From positions 1 through 64,000 of the forward strand of contig NZ_OAOF01000003.1 of NCBI RefSeq assembly GCF_900205965.1: a DNA stretch of 64,000 bases. Direction: 5' to 3'. A model generated the notes under the pieces. It was given only the letters and a program-made list of their open reading frames with translations, did no database searches and was not told where the DNA came from. This document shows, piece by piece, positions 8,625-16,719 of this stretch; the stretch's first letter is position 1; every line of letters begins with the position of its first letter. The position numbers and the translations under genes are program-made. This stretch comes from Lacrimispora amygdalina (lineage in GTDB: Bacteria > Bacillota > Clostridia > Lachnospirales > Lachnospiraceae).

Positions 8625-10658
8625 ATGGAAAGGCATGAAATTGAGGAACTGGTAAACGAACTGACACTGGATGAAAAGATCGGAATGATACACGGAACTG
8701 GGATTTTTCATACGGGCGGAGTAGAACGTCTTGATATTCCACCCCTGTGGATGTCTGATGGACCTATGGGAGTGAGGAGGGAGCTTTTAGATGATAACTG
8801 GGAGCCAAAGGGAAACAGCGATGATTTTGTTTCCTACTTACCCTCCAATACCGCTCTCGCATGTACATGGAACCCCAGACAGGCGAAACAGATGGGGCGT
8901 GTACTGGGGGCTGAGGCAAGGGGGAGAGGGAAGGACGTAATTCTCGCTCCGGGAATTAATATAATCCGCACACCGCTTTGCGGACGCAATTTTGAATACA
9001 TGAGTGAAGATCCCTGTCTTACCGCCCAAATGGCAGTTCCGCTGATCAAAGGAATTCAGGAAAATGATATTGCAGCCTGTGTGAAGCATTTTGCGGTTAA
9101 TAATCAGGAGACAAACCGTCTTTCGGTAAACGTAAAGGTCAGCGAACGGGCGCTGCGGGAAATTTATCTCCCTGGCTTTGAAGCGGCTGTATTGGACGGA
9201 AAAGCCCAAACCATAATGGGGGCCTATAATCAATTACGGGGAGAATTCTGCTGCCACAACCGTTACCTTTTATGGGATATCCTCCGCATGGAATGGAAGT
9301 TTGACGGAGTAGTGATATCGGACTGGGGCGCTGTTCATAATACACTTAAGGCGGCTTTAGGCGGTCTTGATATCGAAATGTCTGTTACCAATGATTTTGA
9401 CCATTATTATATGGCAGAACCGCTTCGCAGCAAGGTATTGGAAAAAGAAGTGGATGAGGCGGTTATTGATGAGAAGATCAGGAATATCTTAAACCTGATG
9501 GACCGTCTGTCCATGCTTGGAGACAGAAAGAAAACCAGGAATCCAGGCGTATACAATGCTTCTGAACACCGGGAAGCGATACGGTCCTGCGGCGAGGAAG
9601 CTGTAGTTCTTCTGAAAAACGAAGAAAACAGACTTCCCATAATTCTGAAAGAAAAGAAACGCCTGGCGGTAATTGGAGAACTTGCAGACGCACTTCATGC
9701 ACCCGGAGGCGGAAGCGCGGGAATCAAAGCATTATATGAGATATCTCCTCTCATGGGGCTTAAGATGGAAGCAGGGGGAAATATTAAGGTGGAATATGAA
9801 CCAGGAGCAGGGGCTGAGGGGATAACCCGGGCCGCAGCTCTGGCTGCAGAATGTGAAGATGTGATAGTAATCTGCGGTCTGAACCATGAATATGATGTGG
9901 AAGGGCAGGACCGAAAGGATATGAAGCTTCCTGAGGGGCAGGAGAAACTAATTACTGCAGTTCTGAATGCTAATGATAACGCTGTTGTTGCAGTAGCGGC
10001 TGGATCGCCGGTGAATTTAGAGGCCTTTGCAGACCGGACGAAAGCCATTGTATATACCAGCTACAATGGTATGGAGGGAGGACGGGCGCTTGCCAGAGTC
10101 CTTCTGGGAAGCGTAAATCCATCCGGAAAGCTGCCGTTTACTTTTCCGGTCCGCCTTGAAGATTGCCCGGCTCATAAGCTGGGAGAGTTTCCGGGAGGTG
10201 AAACGGTGGTTTACAAAGAAGATGTCTTTGTGGGATACCGTTATTTTGAATCGGAAGGTATTAAGGTACGATACCCCTTCGGTCACGGATTATCATATAC
10301 GGAGTATCAATATGAGAATCTGAGAGTTGAGAAAGCCGGTCTGAATGTTTTCGTAAAGGTGGATGTACGTAACTGCGGGACACGGGCGGGTCTTGAAACG
10401 GTTCAGGTTTATGTCAGGGCTGCAGGGAAAACCGTAAAGCGGCCTCTTATGGAACTGCGGGCATTTGATAAAACGGAACTGGAGCCTGGGGAAAGTAAGA
10501 CTCTGTCTTTTTGTTTAACCCAAAGGGATTTTTCCTATTATAATGAAGAATTAAAGAGTTTCATTGTACCTGATGATGAATATGAGATTTGTGTGGGAAG
10601 TTCAGTTTCAGATATACGGTTAAGACAGTGCATAGAGGTTCAGGAAGATGAGATCTGA
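8625..10658 (+). CDS. GH3 beta-glucosidase
   Basis: A 677-residue cytoplasmic glycoside hydrolase family 3 enzyme with no signal peptide. It has an N-terminal TIM barrel, a second alpha/beta domain and a C-terminal fibronectin-III-like domain from about residue 570. The nucleophile is D233 in VVISDWGAVH; the substrate-binding KHFAVNNQE motif precedes it. The ATG at 8625 follows AACAGGAGGTTTCC; the frame is open further upstream but has no ribosome site there. In the operon it would remove beta-linked glucose (or xylose) from the sugar imported by the ABC system. Confidence 0.92.
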   Translation: MERHEIEELVNELTLDEKIGMIHGTGIFHTGGVERLDIPPLWMSDGPMGVRRELLDDNWEPKGNSDDFVSYLPSNTALACTWNPRQAKQMGRVLGAEARGRGKDVILAPGINIIRTPLCGRNFEYMSEDPCLTAQMAVPLIKGIQENDIAACVKHFAVNNQETNRLSVNVKVSERALREIYLPGFEAAVLDGKAQTIMGAYNQLRGEFCCHNRYLLWDILRMEWKFDGVVISDWGAVHNTLKAALGGLDIEMSVTNDFDHYYMAEPLRSKVLEKEVDEAVIDEKIRNILNLMDRLSMLGDRKKTRNPGVYNASEHREAIRSCGEEAVVLLKNEENRLPIILKEKKRLAVIGELADALHAPGGGSAGIKALYEISPLMGLKMEAGGNIKVEYEPGAGAEGITRAAALAAECEDVIVICGLNHEYDVEGQDRKDMKLPEGQEKLITAVLNANDNAVVAVAAGSPVNLEAFADRTKAIVYTSYNGMEGGRALARVLLGSVNPSGKLPFTFPVRLEDCPAHKLGEFPGGETVVYKEDVFVGYRYFESEGIKVRYPFGHGLSYTEYQYENLRVEKAGLNVFVKVDVRNCGTRAGLETVQVYVRAAGKTVKRPLMELRAFDKTELEPGESKTLSFCLTQRDFSYYNEELKSFIVPDDEYEICVGSSVSDIRLRQCIEVQEDEI

Positions 10659-10682
10659 ACCATTCAGGTAAGGAGAGCAGAG

Positions 10683-12941
10683 ATGAAATTTACCAGTGGT
10701 TTTTGGAATGTAAGAGAGGAAATGATACCTCTCTATGCGGTAGAATATGCAGACAGCCGGATTAAGGACGGAGAGCTGACGGTTTATGCTCCGGGCAGAC
10801 ATATTAAAAGCAGAGGAGACATTTTAAACTTAGGGATGCTGACAATCCGTATTACCAGTCCAATGGAAGATGTGCTGAAGGTTTCCGTTTCCCATTTTGA
10901 AGGGCTTGCTGATGCTGGTCCCTTTCCTGCGATTGCAGAATGCAGTCCAAAGGTGACTATTGTTGAATCAGAGAATGAAATCGCCTACCAGTCAGGCAAT
11001 ACCAGGGCGGTTATTGACAAACGGCCTGAATCCTGGGGAATCCGCTTCTATGATGGGGACAGGGAGCTTACAGGCACCGGTTTTAAAAATATGGCATATA
11101 TGAAATACCGGGACAATGGAAAATGCTATATGGTCGAGCAGCTTGCACTTGATGTAGGGGAATATGTTTATGGCTTGGGTGAACGCTTTACTCCGTTTGT
11201 AAAGAATGGTCAGGTTGTGGAGATGTGGAATGAGGACGGTGGGACTGCCAGCGAGATTGCCTATAAAAATATCCCGTTCTATATGACGAATAAGGGATAT
11301 GGGGTTTTGGTTGCTGATCCGGGAGACGTATCCTATGAGATTGGCAGCGAAAAGGTAGAACGTGTCCAGTTTTCTTTAGAGGGAGAACGGCTGGATTATT
11401 ACATTATCAATGGACATACACCAAAAGGTACCATAAAAAAATATACGGAGTTAACCGGGAAACCGTCTCTACCGCCTGCATGGTCCTTTGGTCTCTGGCT
11501 GACAACTTCGTTTACAACAGAGTATGATGAAGATACCACCTCCGGTTTTATTGATGGAATGGCCAGGCGGGATATTCCTCTGCAGGTTTTTCATTTTGAC
11601 TGCTTCTGGATGGAGGCGTATGAGTGGTGCAATTTTACCTGGGATGCCAAAACATTTCCGGATCCTGTGGGGATGCTGAGACGCTATCATGAAAAAGGGC
11701 TTAAAATCTGTGTGTGGATCAATCCGTATATAGCACAGAAGTCGACTCTGTTTCAGGAAGCAAAGGAAAACGGATATTTAATCAGAAAGAAAAAAGGGGC
11801 TGTCTGGCAGACCGATATGTGGCAGGCTGGTATGGGAGTGGTTGATTTCACCAATCCGGAGGCAGCAGCCTGGTATCAGGAAAAGCTGAAACTGCTTCTG
11901 GATATGGGTGTGGACTGTTTTAAGACGGATTTCGGAGAGAGGATCCCTGTGAAAGATATAGCTTATCACGATGGCTCTGATCCGGTGAGAATGCACAATT
12001 ATTATACTTATTTATATAATAAGGCTGTTTTTGAACTGCTTGAAAGGGAGCGGGGAAAAGGGGAGGCCGTCTTATTTGCCCGCTCCGCTGCAGCAGGCAG
12101 CCAGAAGTTTCCGGTACACTGGGGAGGCGACTGTTCTGCTTCCTATCCGTCTATGGCTGAGACGCTTCGGAGCGGCCTTTCCCTGGCATGTTCCGGGTAT
12201 GGGTTCTGGAGCCATGATATTGGTGGATTTGAGAGTACTGCAACTGCTGATGTGTACAAACGCTGGTGTCAGTTTGGACTCTTAAGCTCTCACAGCCGGC
12301 TTCACGGTTCCTCTTCTTACCGGGTTCCATGGCTGTTCGATGAGGAGGCCTGTGAGGTTCTCCGGAAATTTGTAAAGCTGAAATGCAGCCTTATGCCTTA
12401 TTTATTCAGGCAGGCAGTAAAAGCCCATGAGAACGGCATTCCTGTTATACGACCTATGTTTATGGAATTCCCGGGAGACCGGGCCTGTGAGGTTCTTGAC
12501 AGACAGTATATGTTAGGAGACAGCCTTCTGGTGGCACCGGTTTTCAATGAATCCGGTGAGGTGGAATATTATGTACCGGATGGCAGATGGGTGAATTTGC
12601 TGAATGGAGAAGTGATGTCAGGAGGAAGCTGGAGGAAGGAGACCTTTGATTATTACGGTCTGCCGGTTCTTGTAAGACAAAACAGCGTATTGGCGGTCGG
12701 CAGCTGCGATAACCGGACGGATTACGATTATTGTGACGGGGTTTCGTTCTGGCTGTCCGTATTTGAGGATGGAGGAGTAGGTGAGACTTCGGTTACCGAC
12801 TTAGAAGGAAAAATTGTAATGAACGTAAAAGCAGTACGGGAAGGGGATGTGATCAGGCTTTATGTGGAAGGGGGGAACGGAAACTTTCATTATAAGGTAT
12901 TGGGGGAACAGGAGGTTAAGGTTGTTTTAATTGAATCGTGA
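10683..12941 (+). CDS. GH31 alpha-xylosidase (YicI-like)
   Basis: A 752-residue glycoside hydrolase family 31 enzyme. The nucleophile is D416 within KTDFGERIP, the signature of alpha-xylosidases of the YicI group, and D483 in HWGGDCSASY is the likely acid/base. An N-terminal beta-sandwich, the barrel and C-terminal beta domains fit the usual length. It would cleave alpha-1,6-linked xylose from isoprimeverose-type sugars. With the GH3 enzyme upstream, 24 bases away, it suggests intracellular breakdown of xyloglucan fragments. Alpha-glucosidase activity is a less likely alternative. Confidence 0.92.
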   Translation: MKFTSGFWNVREEMIPLYAVEYADSRIKDGELTVYAPGRHIKSRGDILNLGMLTIRITSPMEDVLKVSVSHFEGLADAGPFPAIAECSPKVTIVESENEIAYQSGNTRAVIDKRPESWGIRFYDGDRELTGTGFKNMAYMKYRDNGKCYMVEQLALDVGEYVYGLGERFTPFVKNGQVVEMWNEDGGTASEIAYKNIPFYMTNKGYGVLVADPGDVSYEIGSEKVERVQFSLEGERLDYYIINGHTPKGTIKKYTELTGKPSLPPAWSFGLWLTTSFTTEYDEDTTSGFIDGMARRDIPLQVFHFDCFWMEAYEWCNFTWDAKTFPDPVGMLRRYHEKGLKICVWINPYIAQKSTLFQEAKENGYLIRKKKGAVWQTDMWQAGMGVVDFTNPEAAAWYQEKLKLLLDMGVDCFKTDFGERIPVKDIAYHDGSDPVRMHNYYTYLYNKAVFELLERERGKGEAVLFARSAAAGSQKFPVHWGGDCSASYPSMAETLRSGLSLACSGYGFWSHDIGGFESTATADVYKRWCQFGLLSSHSRLHGSSSYRVPWLFDEEACEVLRKFVKLKCSLMPYLFRQAVKAHENGIPVIRPMFMEFPGDRACEVLDRQYMLGDSLLVAPVFNESGEVEYYVPDGRWVNLLNGEVMSGGSWRKETFDYYGLPVLVRQNSVLAVGSCDNRTDYDYCDGVSFWLSVFEDGGVGETSVTDLEGKIVMNVKAVREGDVIRLYVEGGNGNFHYKVLGEQEVKVVLIES

Positions 12942-12957
12942 AGTAATAGTTAAAAAA

Positions 12958-13002
12958 AGGGTATTGCCTGATCACCTGAGCGAAGTGATTTTGCAATACC
13001 CT
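12958..13002. terminator. Hairpin after the glycosidase operon
   Basis: AGGGTATTGC (12958-12967) pairs perfectly with GCAATACCCT (12993-13002). On the plus strand there is no T-run after it, only an A-run before, so it looks like a terminator for the minus strand. It may still end or stabilise the upstream operon transcript. Confidence 0.5.
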
Positions 13003-13016
13003 GTTAATCGTATACT

Positions 13017-13391
13017 TTAATTCTCATATTTGGGGATTATGATACAAAGCCAGGGGAAAATCAGTAAGTCACTCTGCTCGTCAAGCAGATACAGGAAGTA
13101 TATAGAAAGCATTTTCATGTGGAAACAAAGTATACATGCAGATTAGACTACGAACATGTTCTCAACTATGGATTTACTGATTTGAATTATCAGGAGTGGA
13201 AAAAAGAAAGAGTTTTAAGTGCAGATGAATACGTTGATTACCTGGCTGGAACCCAGGTGGAGCACATCACGTTAAAGGAACCCTATAAATCCAGGTTTTA
13301 CGATGGAATCAGGGAAGCTGTTATGAAGGCTGGGAATCAGATAAAAATAATGGATACTATTGCATTATACATAACAAAAAAGCCAGACTGA
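13017..13391 (+). pseudogene. Remnant of a SAM-dependent methyltransferase
   Basis: An open frame at 13119-13391 encodes about 90 residues that resemble the C-terminal end of a class I SAM methyltransferase (SRFYDGIREAVMKAGNQI, then TIALYITKKP). Reading upstream in the same frame, the protein-like sequence continues as FGDYDTKPGENQ, a TAA stop at 13065, then VTLLVKQIQEVYRKHFHVE. The SAM-binding half is absent. This is a 5'-truncated gene with an internal stop. No ribosome site precedes the GTG at 13119. The family call rests on recall of the C-terminal pattern. Confidence 0.65.
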
Positions 13392-13422
13392 AAGACCACC
13401 TTATTATAATTAAGTAAAGATT

Positions 13423-13452
13423 CGGATTTCCCTTAAGGAAGTCCGTTTTTTC
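13423..13452 (+). terminator. Intrinsic terminator
   Basis: CGGATTTCC pairs with GGAAGTCCG across a short loop and is followed by TTTTTT. It lies 30 bases after the methyltransferase remnant. Confidence 0.8.
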
Positions 13453-13515
13453 TGTTTTAATAATATTGGAATTCCAGTTCATAATAATCATGTGTATTCT
13501 TAACAGAATATGTCA

Positions 13516-13544
13516 TTGCATTTATTGCAATAAAATATTATAAT
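13516..13544 (+). promoter_or_regulatory. Sigma-A promoter for the membrane protein pair
   Basis: TTGCAT (13516-13521), 17 bases, TATAAT (13539-13544). The first gene starts at 13597 after a good ribosome site, so the leader is about 45 bases. Confidence 0.65.
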
Positions 13545-13596
13545 ACATAGCTACTCCGCTTTATAAGTGAAAGAATCTACTACAAAGGAGGCAGTC

Positions 13597-13809
13597 ATGG
13601 TTCAACATGTAAAAAACATAGTCAGAATATTCACAGGTGATTTTAAGCATATATTTTTTAATCCGGTTGCAACAACGCTGATTGCACTGAGATTAACGCT
13701 GTTGGTGTACATTTCACTCTCCCTGCTGGTTGGAATCGTATTGAGGAAGAAGGTGCTTGAACTGAATGAATTTTTTGAAGAAAAACTCAGCCAGACTGGA
13801 ATCATGTAA
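13597..13809 (+). CDS. Small single-span membrane protein, unknown
   Basis: A 70-residue protein that I do not recognise. One membrane helix is clear at about residues 27-49 (TTLIALRLTLLVYISLSLLV), flanked by a basic region and a charged C-terminal helix with KKVLELNEFFEEK. The ATG at 13597 follows AAAGGAGGCAGTC. It overlaps the next gene by 44 bases, so the two are almost certainly made together and may interact in the membrane. Confidence 0.65.
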   Translation: MVQHVKNIVRIFTGDFKHIFFNPVATTLIALRLTLLVYISLSLLVGIVLRKKVLELNEFFEEKLSQTGIM

Positions 13810-14917
13810 GAAACGAATTCCTGTCTGGGCAGCTGCAGCCGTAGTGGCCGTCATAGTACTTGCTGCTGCTGGCTGGCATTATATCCCTATATATTATGCC
13901 AGATTTTATCTTGGCCGTTCAGCCCTGCAGACGCAGGGAATCCTAAAAGAACTCTGGGGAAGTGAAAAGGGCGAGGGAGATGCTTACGAAGACTCCTTTA
14001 AGCTGGTTGCAGACGAAGCACTCGTCAATGGAAAGCCGGTACTGGTGCTGCCCGGAGGTCTTGGGATTTCGCTTACCAAACAGAGAGATTTAAAGAATAC
14101 ATTTGCACAGGGAAAATTTGATGTCTATTTCCTTGGTGCCGTACAGGAAGGTGCACAATATTGGGCTGATGCCGATCAGGTGGTGATCCGGGTGCCCCAG
14201 ATTTCAGCAGCACTAGTGAAAACAACCCAGACAGATGTTAAAGCTCAGCTGGGGGTATCCCCTCTTCCACAGCAAAATGAAAATTTCGGAAATAAATTTG
14301 GGATACTGATGGATCATATCAGGGATATGATTAAAAAAAGCAGGGTGGAGTTTACCGAAAGAGATGAAAACGGTGCTGCCATACGGGCACTGGTTCCAGC
14401 TGATCAGTTTGATTCAGTATTACAAGAGACAGGAGCGCTCTTTGAAGAGGGTCCTGGAGAGGAACTGAAAAGCTGGGCAAAATTTTTGGAAGAACGAAAA
14501 ACGGAAGGGGATACCCAGGAAATACTTATTTCTATACGCAAAGACCTTTCCATATCACAAGTCATTATACCGGAACTGGCTTATGCCGGGTTTCAACGGG
14601 TGGAGAATCAGGGGGTACTTTTATCCGGTCATGTAACCGGACCGGATAGAGAAATCAATTTCGATACAACGGTGTATTTTGATAATAGCAGCAAAGAAAA
14701 AAGGTCCCTTCAGATAAAGGAATTAAACATCGGTTATAATAAGAAGAACTTAAGCCTGAAGGTGAAACTCAGCGGCGGTTATGAAGGCGGAAGAATTCCC
14801 GCAGGAGTTCTGGATCATGAAAAGCTCTCTACACAAGGGGAAGCAACCGTAAGTCTATCAGAATTAAAGGAGAAATTCCTGGAATTGATAAATTTTCTTG
14901 GAATAGAAGCGAAATAA
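13766..14917 (+). CDS. Membrane-anchored protein of unknown function
   Basis: A 383-residue protein with one N-terminal membrane helix at about residues 18-40 (WAAAAVVAVIVLAAAGW) and a large, soluble, probably extracytoplasmic part. No catalytic motif or known domain is evident; the C-terminal third is beta-rich (LNIGYNKKNLSLKVKLSGG), as in lipid- or polymer-binding folds. The start lies inside the preceding gene, with AGAAGGTG some distance upstream. A DUF6583-like assignment is possible but not supported by anything specific I can point to. Confidence 0.7.
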   Translation: MNFLKKNSARLESCKKRIPVWAAAAVVAVIVLAAAGWHYIPIYYARFYLGRSALQTQGILKELWGSEKGEGDAYEDSFKLVADEALVNGKPVLVLPGGLGISLTKQRDLKNTFAQGKFDVYFLGAVQEGAQYWADADQVVIRVPQISAALVKTTQTDVKAQLGVSPLPQQNENFGNKFGILMDHIRDMIKKSRVEFTERDENGAAIRALVPADQFDSVLQETGALFEEGPGEELKSWAKFLEERKTEGDTQEILISIRKDLSISQVIIPELAYAGFQRVENQGVLLSGHVTGPDREINFDTTVYFDNSSKEKRSLQIKELNIGYNKKNLSLKVKLSGGYEGGRIPAGVLDHEKLSTQGEATVSLSELKEKFLELINFLGIEAK

Positions 14918-14931
14918 ATTTATAAATTCTA

Positions 14932-14960
14932 TTGACAAAAGCAACTGTAACTTTTATAAT
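14932..14960 (+). promoter_or_regulatory. Sigma-A promoter of trxA
   Basis: A consensus promoter: TTGACA (14932-14937), 17 bases, TATAAT (14955-14960). It starts 15 bases after the preceding stop. Thioredoxin begins at 15073, leaving a leader of about 105 bases. Confidence 0.85.
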
Positions 14961-15072
14961 AACAGTAATAAACAAACGCTACTTGCGGAGCATAATCCGT
15001 GAAATAATGATAAGACTAATGGAAGAAGGCAATTTTCCTGAAATAAGCGATAGAATAAAGGAGGAGCTATAT

Positions 15073-15393
15073 ATGTCAATCGTAACATTAACAAAGCAGA
15101 ATTTCGATGAAGAGGTTTTAAAGACAGACGACGTGGTACTGGTGGATTTCTGGGCAACCTGGTGCGGACCCTGCAAGATGTTTGCACCGGTTCTTGATGA
15201 GATTGCTTCTGAGAATCATTCCGGTTTAAAGATAGGAAAGGTTGATGTGGATAATGAGCCGGACCTTGCCGGACAGTTTAAGGTTATGAGCATTCCTACA
15301 GTTGGAATTTTCAAAGGCGGAAAGCTGGCTGCAACTTCTGTGGGAGTGAAATCCAAGAAGGACATTCTGCAAATGGTAGAACAGGTTAAATAA
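15073..15393 (+). CDS. trxA: Thioredoxin
   Basis: A 106-residue thioredoxin with the redox motif WCGPC (C31, C34) and the cis-Pro loop SIPTVGIF. It reduces protein disulfides in the cytoplasm, normally with thioredoxin reductase, which is not in this window. The ATG at 15073 follows AAAGGAGGAGC; the frame is open upstream, but that stretch overlaps the promoter. The gene is monocistronic, between a consensus promoter and a strong terminator. Confidence 0.97.
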   Translation: MSIVTLTKQNFDEEVLKTDDVVLVDFWATWCGPCKMFAPVLDEIASENHSGLKIGKVDVDNEPDLAGQFKVMSIPTVGIFKGGKLAATSVGVKSKKDILQMVEQVK

Positions 15394-15402
15394 AGGACTC
15401 AT

Positions 15403-15450
15403 AAGACCACAGGCCAATCCTTAAACAGGAGGTGCCTGTGGTCTTTTTTT
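15403..15450 (+). terminator. Terminator of trxA
   Basis: AAGACCACAGGC (15403-15414) pairs perfectly with GCCTGTGGTCTT (15434-15445), followed by a T-run to 15450. Confidence 0.92.
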
Positions 15451-15476
15451 GCGAAGAAATAAGAAGTAAGTGGGTA

Positions 15477-15508
15477 TTGACATTCCCCTATACGGGAAGG
15501 ATTATACT
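15477..15508 (+). promoter_or_regulatory. MerR-type promoter/operator of the choline regulator gene
   Basis: TTGACA (15477-15482) and TATACT (15503-15508) lie 20 bases apart, three more than optimal. The spacer holds a near-palindrome, TTCCCC-TATA-CGGGAA (15483-15498). Over-long spacers with a central dyad are the mark of MerR-family control. The same elements recur before the shell operon, so the regulator probably controls itself. Confidence 0.8.
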
Positions 15509-15592
15509 GGTTGTACAGGCAGAATACGAACGATAAAATGAGTAGATGAACAGGGAACACATAGTCAATGACCAGTGCTTATGGGGGTTTAC

Positions 15593-16426
15593 ATGGAAGA
15601 AAAGAAACTATACTCAATAGGGGAAGTGAGTAAGATCTGCAACATTTCAACAAAGGCCTTGCGTTTCTACGACAAGATCGGGATCATATCGCCTGATATG
15701 ATCTGCAAGGAGAACAGTTACCGCTACTATAACAAAGAAACGCTTATGACGGTTCCTGTGGTTAAATATTACAAACAGATGGGATTTAAGCTGGAAGAGA
15801 TGCAGGGGCTTGTTGAAGGCAATACCTATTATTATCTGGAACAGAATTTCCGCAACAAGATTGGTCAGCTCTGTCTTCAGGAGCAGCAGATACACAACAG
15901 CTACGTAGCTGTCAAGGACTGGTATGAGCTGATTCAGGAAGCAAAAATGGTGCTCCAGAACAACGTACATGAGGTATCTGTGAAATTCCTTCAGGAGACC
16001 ACCTTTTGCAGTCTGACACAGCGCTTCGATTACAATTATATGGAGTCCATCATAAACATTGAATGGACCAATCACTTAGAGAACGCTGAGAATGAGATTA
16101 CAGGACCGGTAATCTTAAAGTTTGATTCCTTTGAAGATAAGATGGCAGGCAGATGCAAGACGGCAACCATTATGCAAAAGGCTATTCATCCATGCAAGGA
16201 ATGCTTAAACCGCCAGACCTATGGCGGCGTCATGGCCGCTTCGGTTTATCACATTGGAAGACATGAGACCATTGATGAGGAATATGAACGGATTATAAAC
16301 TGGGCAGCCAAACGGGGATACCAGTGCGGTAAGGAATGCTTTGAGCGTTATGTGGTGGATTACTGGACAACCAGGAATCCGCAAGAATTCGTGACGGAAG
16401 TCATTGTTCCCATTTTCCGGGATTAA
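15593..16426 (+). CDS. MerR-family regulator of choline utilisation
   Basis: A 277-residue regulator. Residues 5-75 are a MerR winged helix (YSIGEVSKICNISTKALRFYD), followed by a dimerising coiled coil and a C-terminal effector domain that ends like GyrI/BmrR pockets. Five Cys cluster between residues about 190 and 250 (CKTA, HPCKEC, QCGKEC), worth noting for ligand or redox sensing. The ATG at 15593 follows GGGGG. A MerR gene directly ahead of a glycyl-radical shell operon, with dyads in both promoters, supports control by choline or a pathway product; the inducer is inferred. Confidence 0.85.
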   Translation: MEEKKLYSIGEVSKICNISTKALRFYDKIGIISPDMICKENSYRYYNKETLMTVPVVKYYKQMGFKLEEMQGLVEGNTYYYLEQNFRNKIGQLCLQEQQIHNSYVAVKDWYELIQEAKMVLQNNVHEVSVKFLQETTFCSLTQRFDYNYMESIINIEWTNHLENAENEITGPVILKFDSFEDKMAGRCKTATIMQKAIHPCKECLNRQTYGGVMAASVYHIGRHETIDEEYERIINWAAKRGYQCGKECFERYVVDYWTTRNPQEFVTEVIVPIFRD

Positions 16427-16440
16427 GGATCATGAAAAGC

Positions 16441-16497
16441 AGGGCTCTTTTGAAACAGGAATGAGTAAATTTACTGTTTCAGGGGAGCCTTTTTTTT
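16441..16497 (+). terminator. Terminator of the MerR regulator gene
   Basis: GGCTCTTTTGAAACAG pairs with CTGTTTCAGGGGAGCC, with a run of eight T following. It separates the regulator gene from the shell operon. Confidence 0.88.
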
Positions 16498-16533
16498 GTG
16501 CGGAGCATTAGAGAAAAAATATTAAAAAACAGG

Positions 16534-16565
16534 TTGACATTCCCCATAGGGGGAAGTCCTATACT
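16534..16565 (+). promoter_or_regulatory. MerR-type promoter/operator of the choline shell operon
   Basis: TTGACA (16534-16539) and TATACT (16560-16565) are 20 bases apart. The spacer contains the perfect dyad TTCCCC-ATAG-GGGGAA (16540-16555). Both boxes and the dyad match those at 15477-15508. The leader to the first gene is about 150 bases and contains a further inverted repeat (AGAAAAATGCA near 16573 with TGCATTTTCT at 16623-16632). Confidence 0.85.
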
Positions 16566-16629
16566 AAATGCATAGAAAAATGCAGGCAGCCAGTAGAAAA
16601 TTAGTAACATTAACAGGTGACATGCATTT

Positions 16630-16643
16630 TCTAAACGTTTTCA
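16630..16643 (+). promoter_or_regulatory. Possible cre site (CcpA) in the operon leader
   Basis: TCTAAACGTTTTCA fits the catabolite-responsive element consensus TGNAANCGNWNNCA with one mismatch. It lies about 60 bases inside the transcript, where CcpA could act as a roadblock when preferred sugars are present. Single-site evidence only. Confidence 0.35.
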
Positions 16644-16719
16644 GCTGAACGTGAAAGAAAGAAAATGAAACAGGGAAACTTAAATTTTGTGCACTATTCA
16701 GATGGGGAAGGAAACTTAA

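Noticed and set aside
12958..13002. Plus-strand intrinsic terminator for the glycosidase operon
   Set aside because: The hairpin is strong but no T-run follows on the plus strand. I list it as a hairpin with low confidence in its direction.
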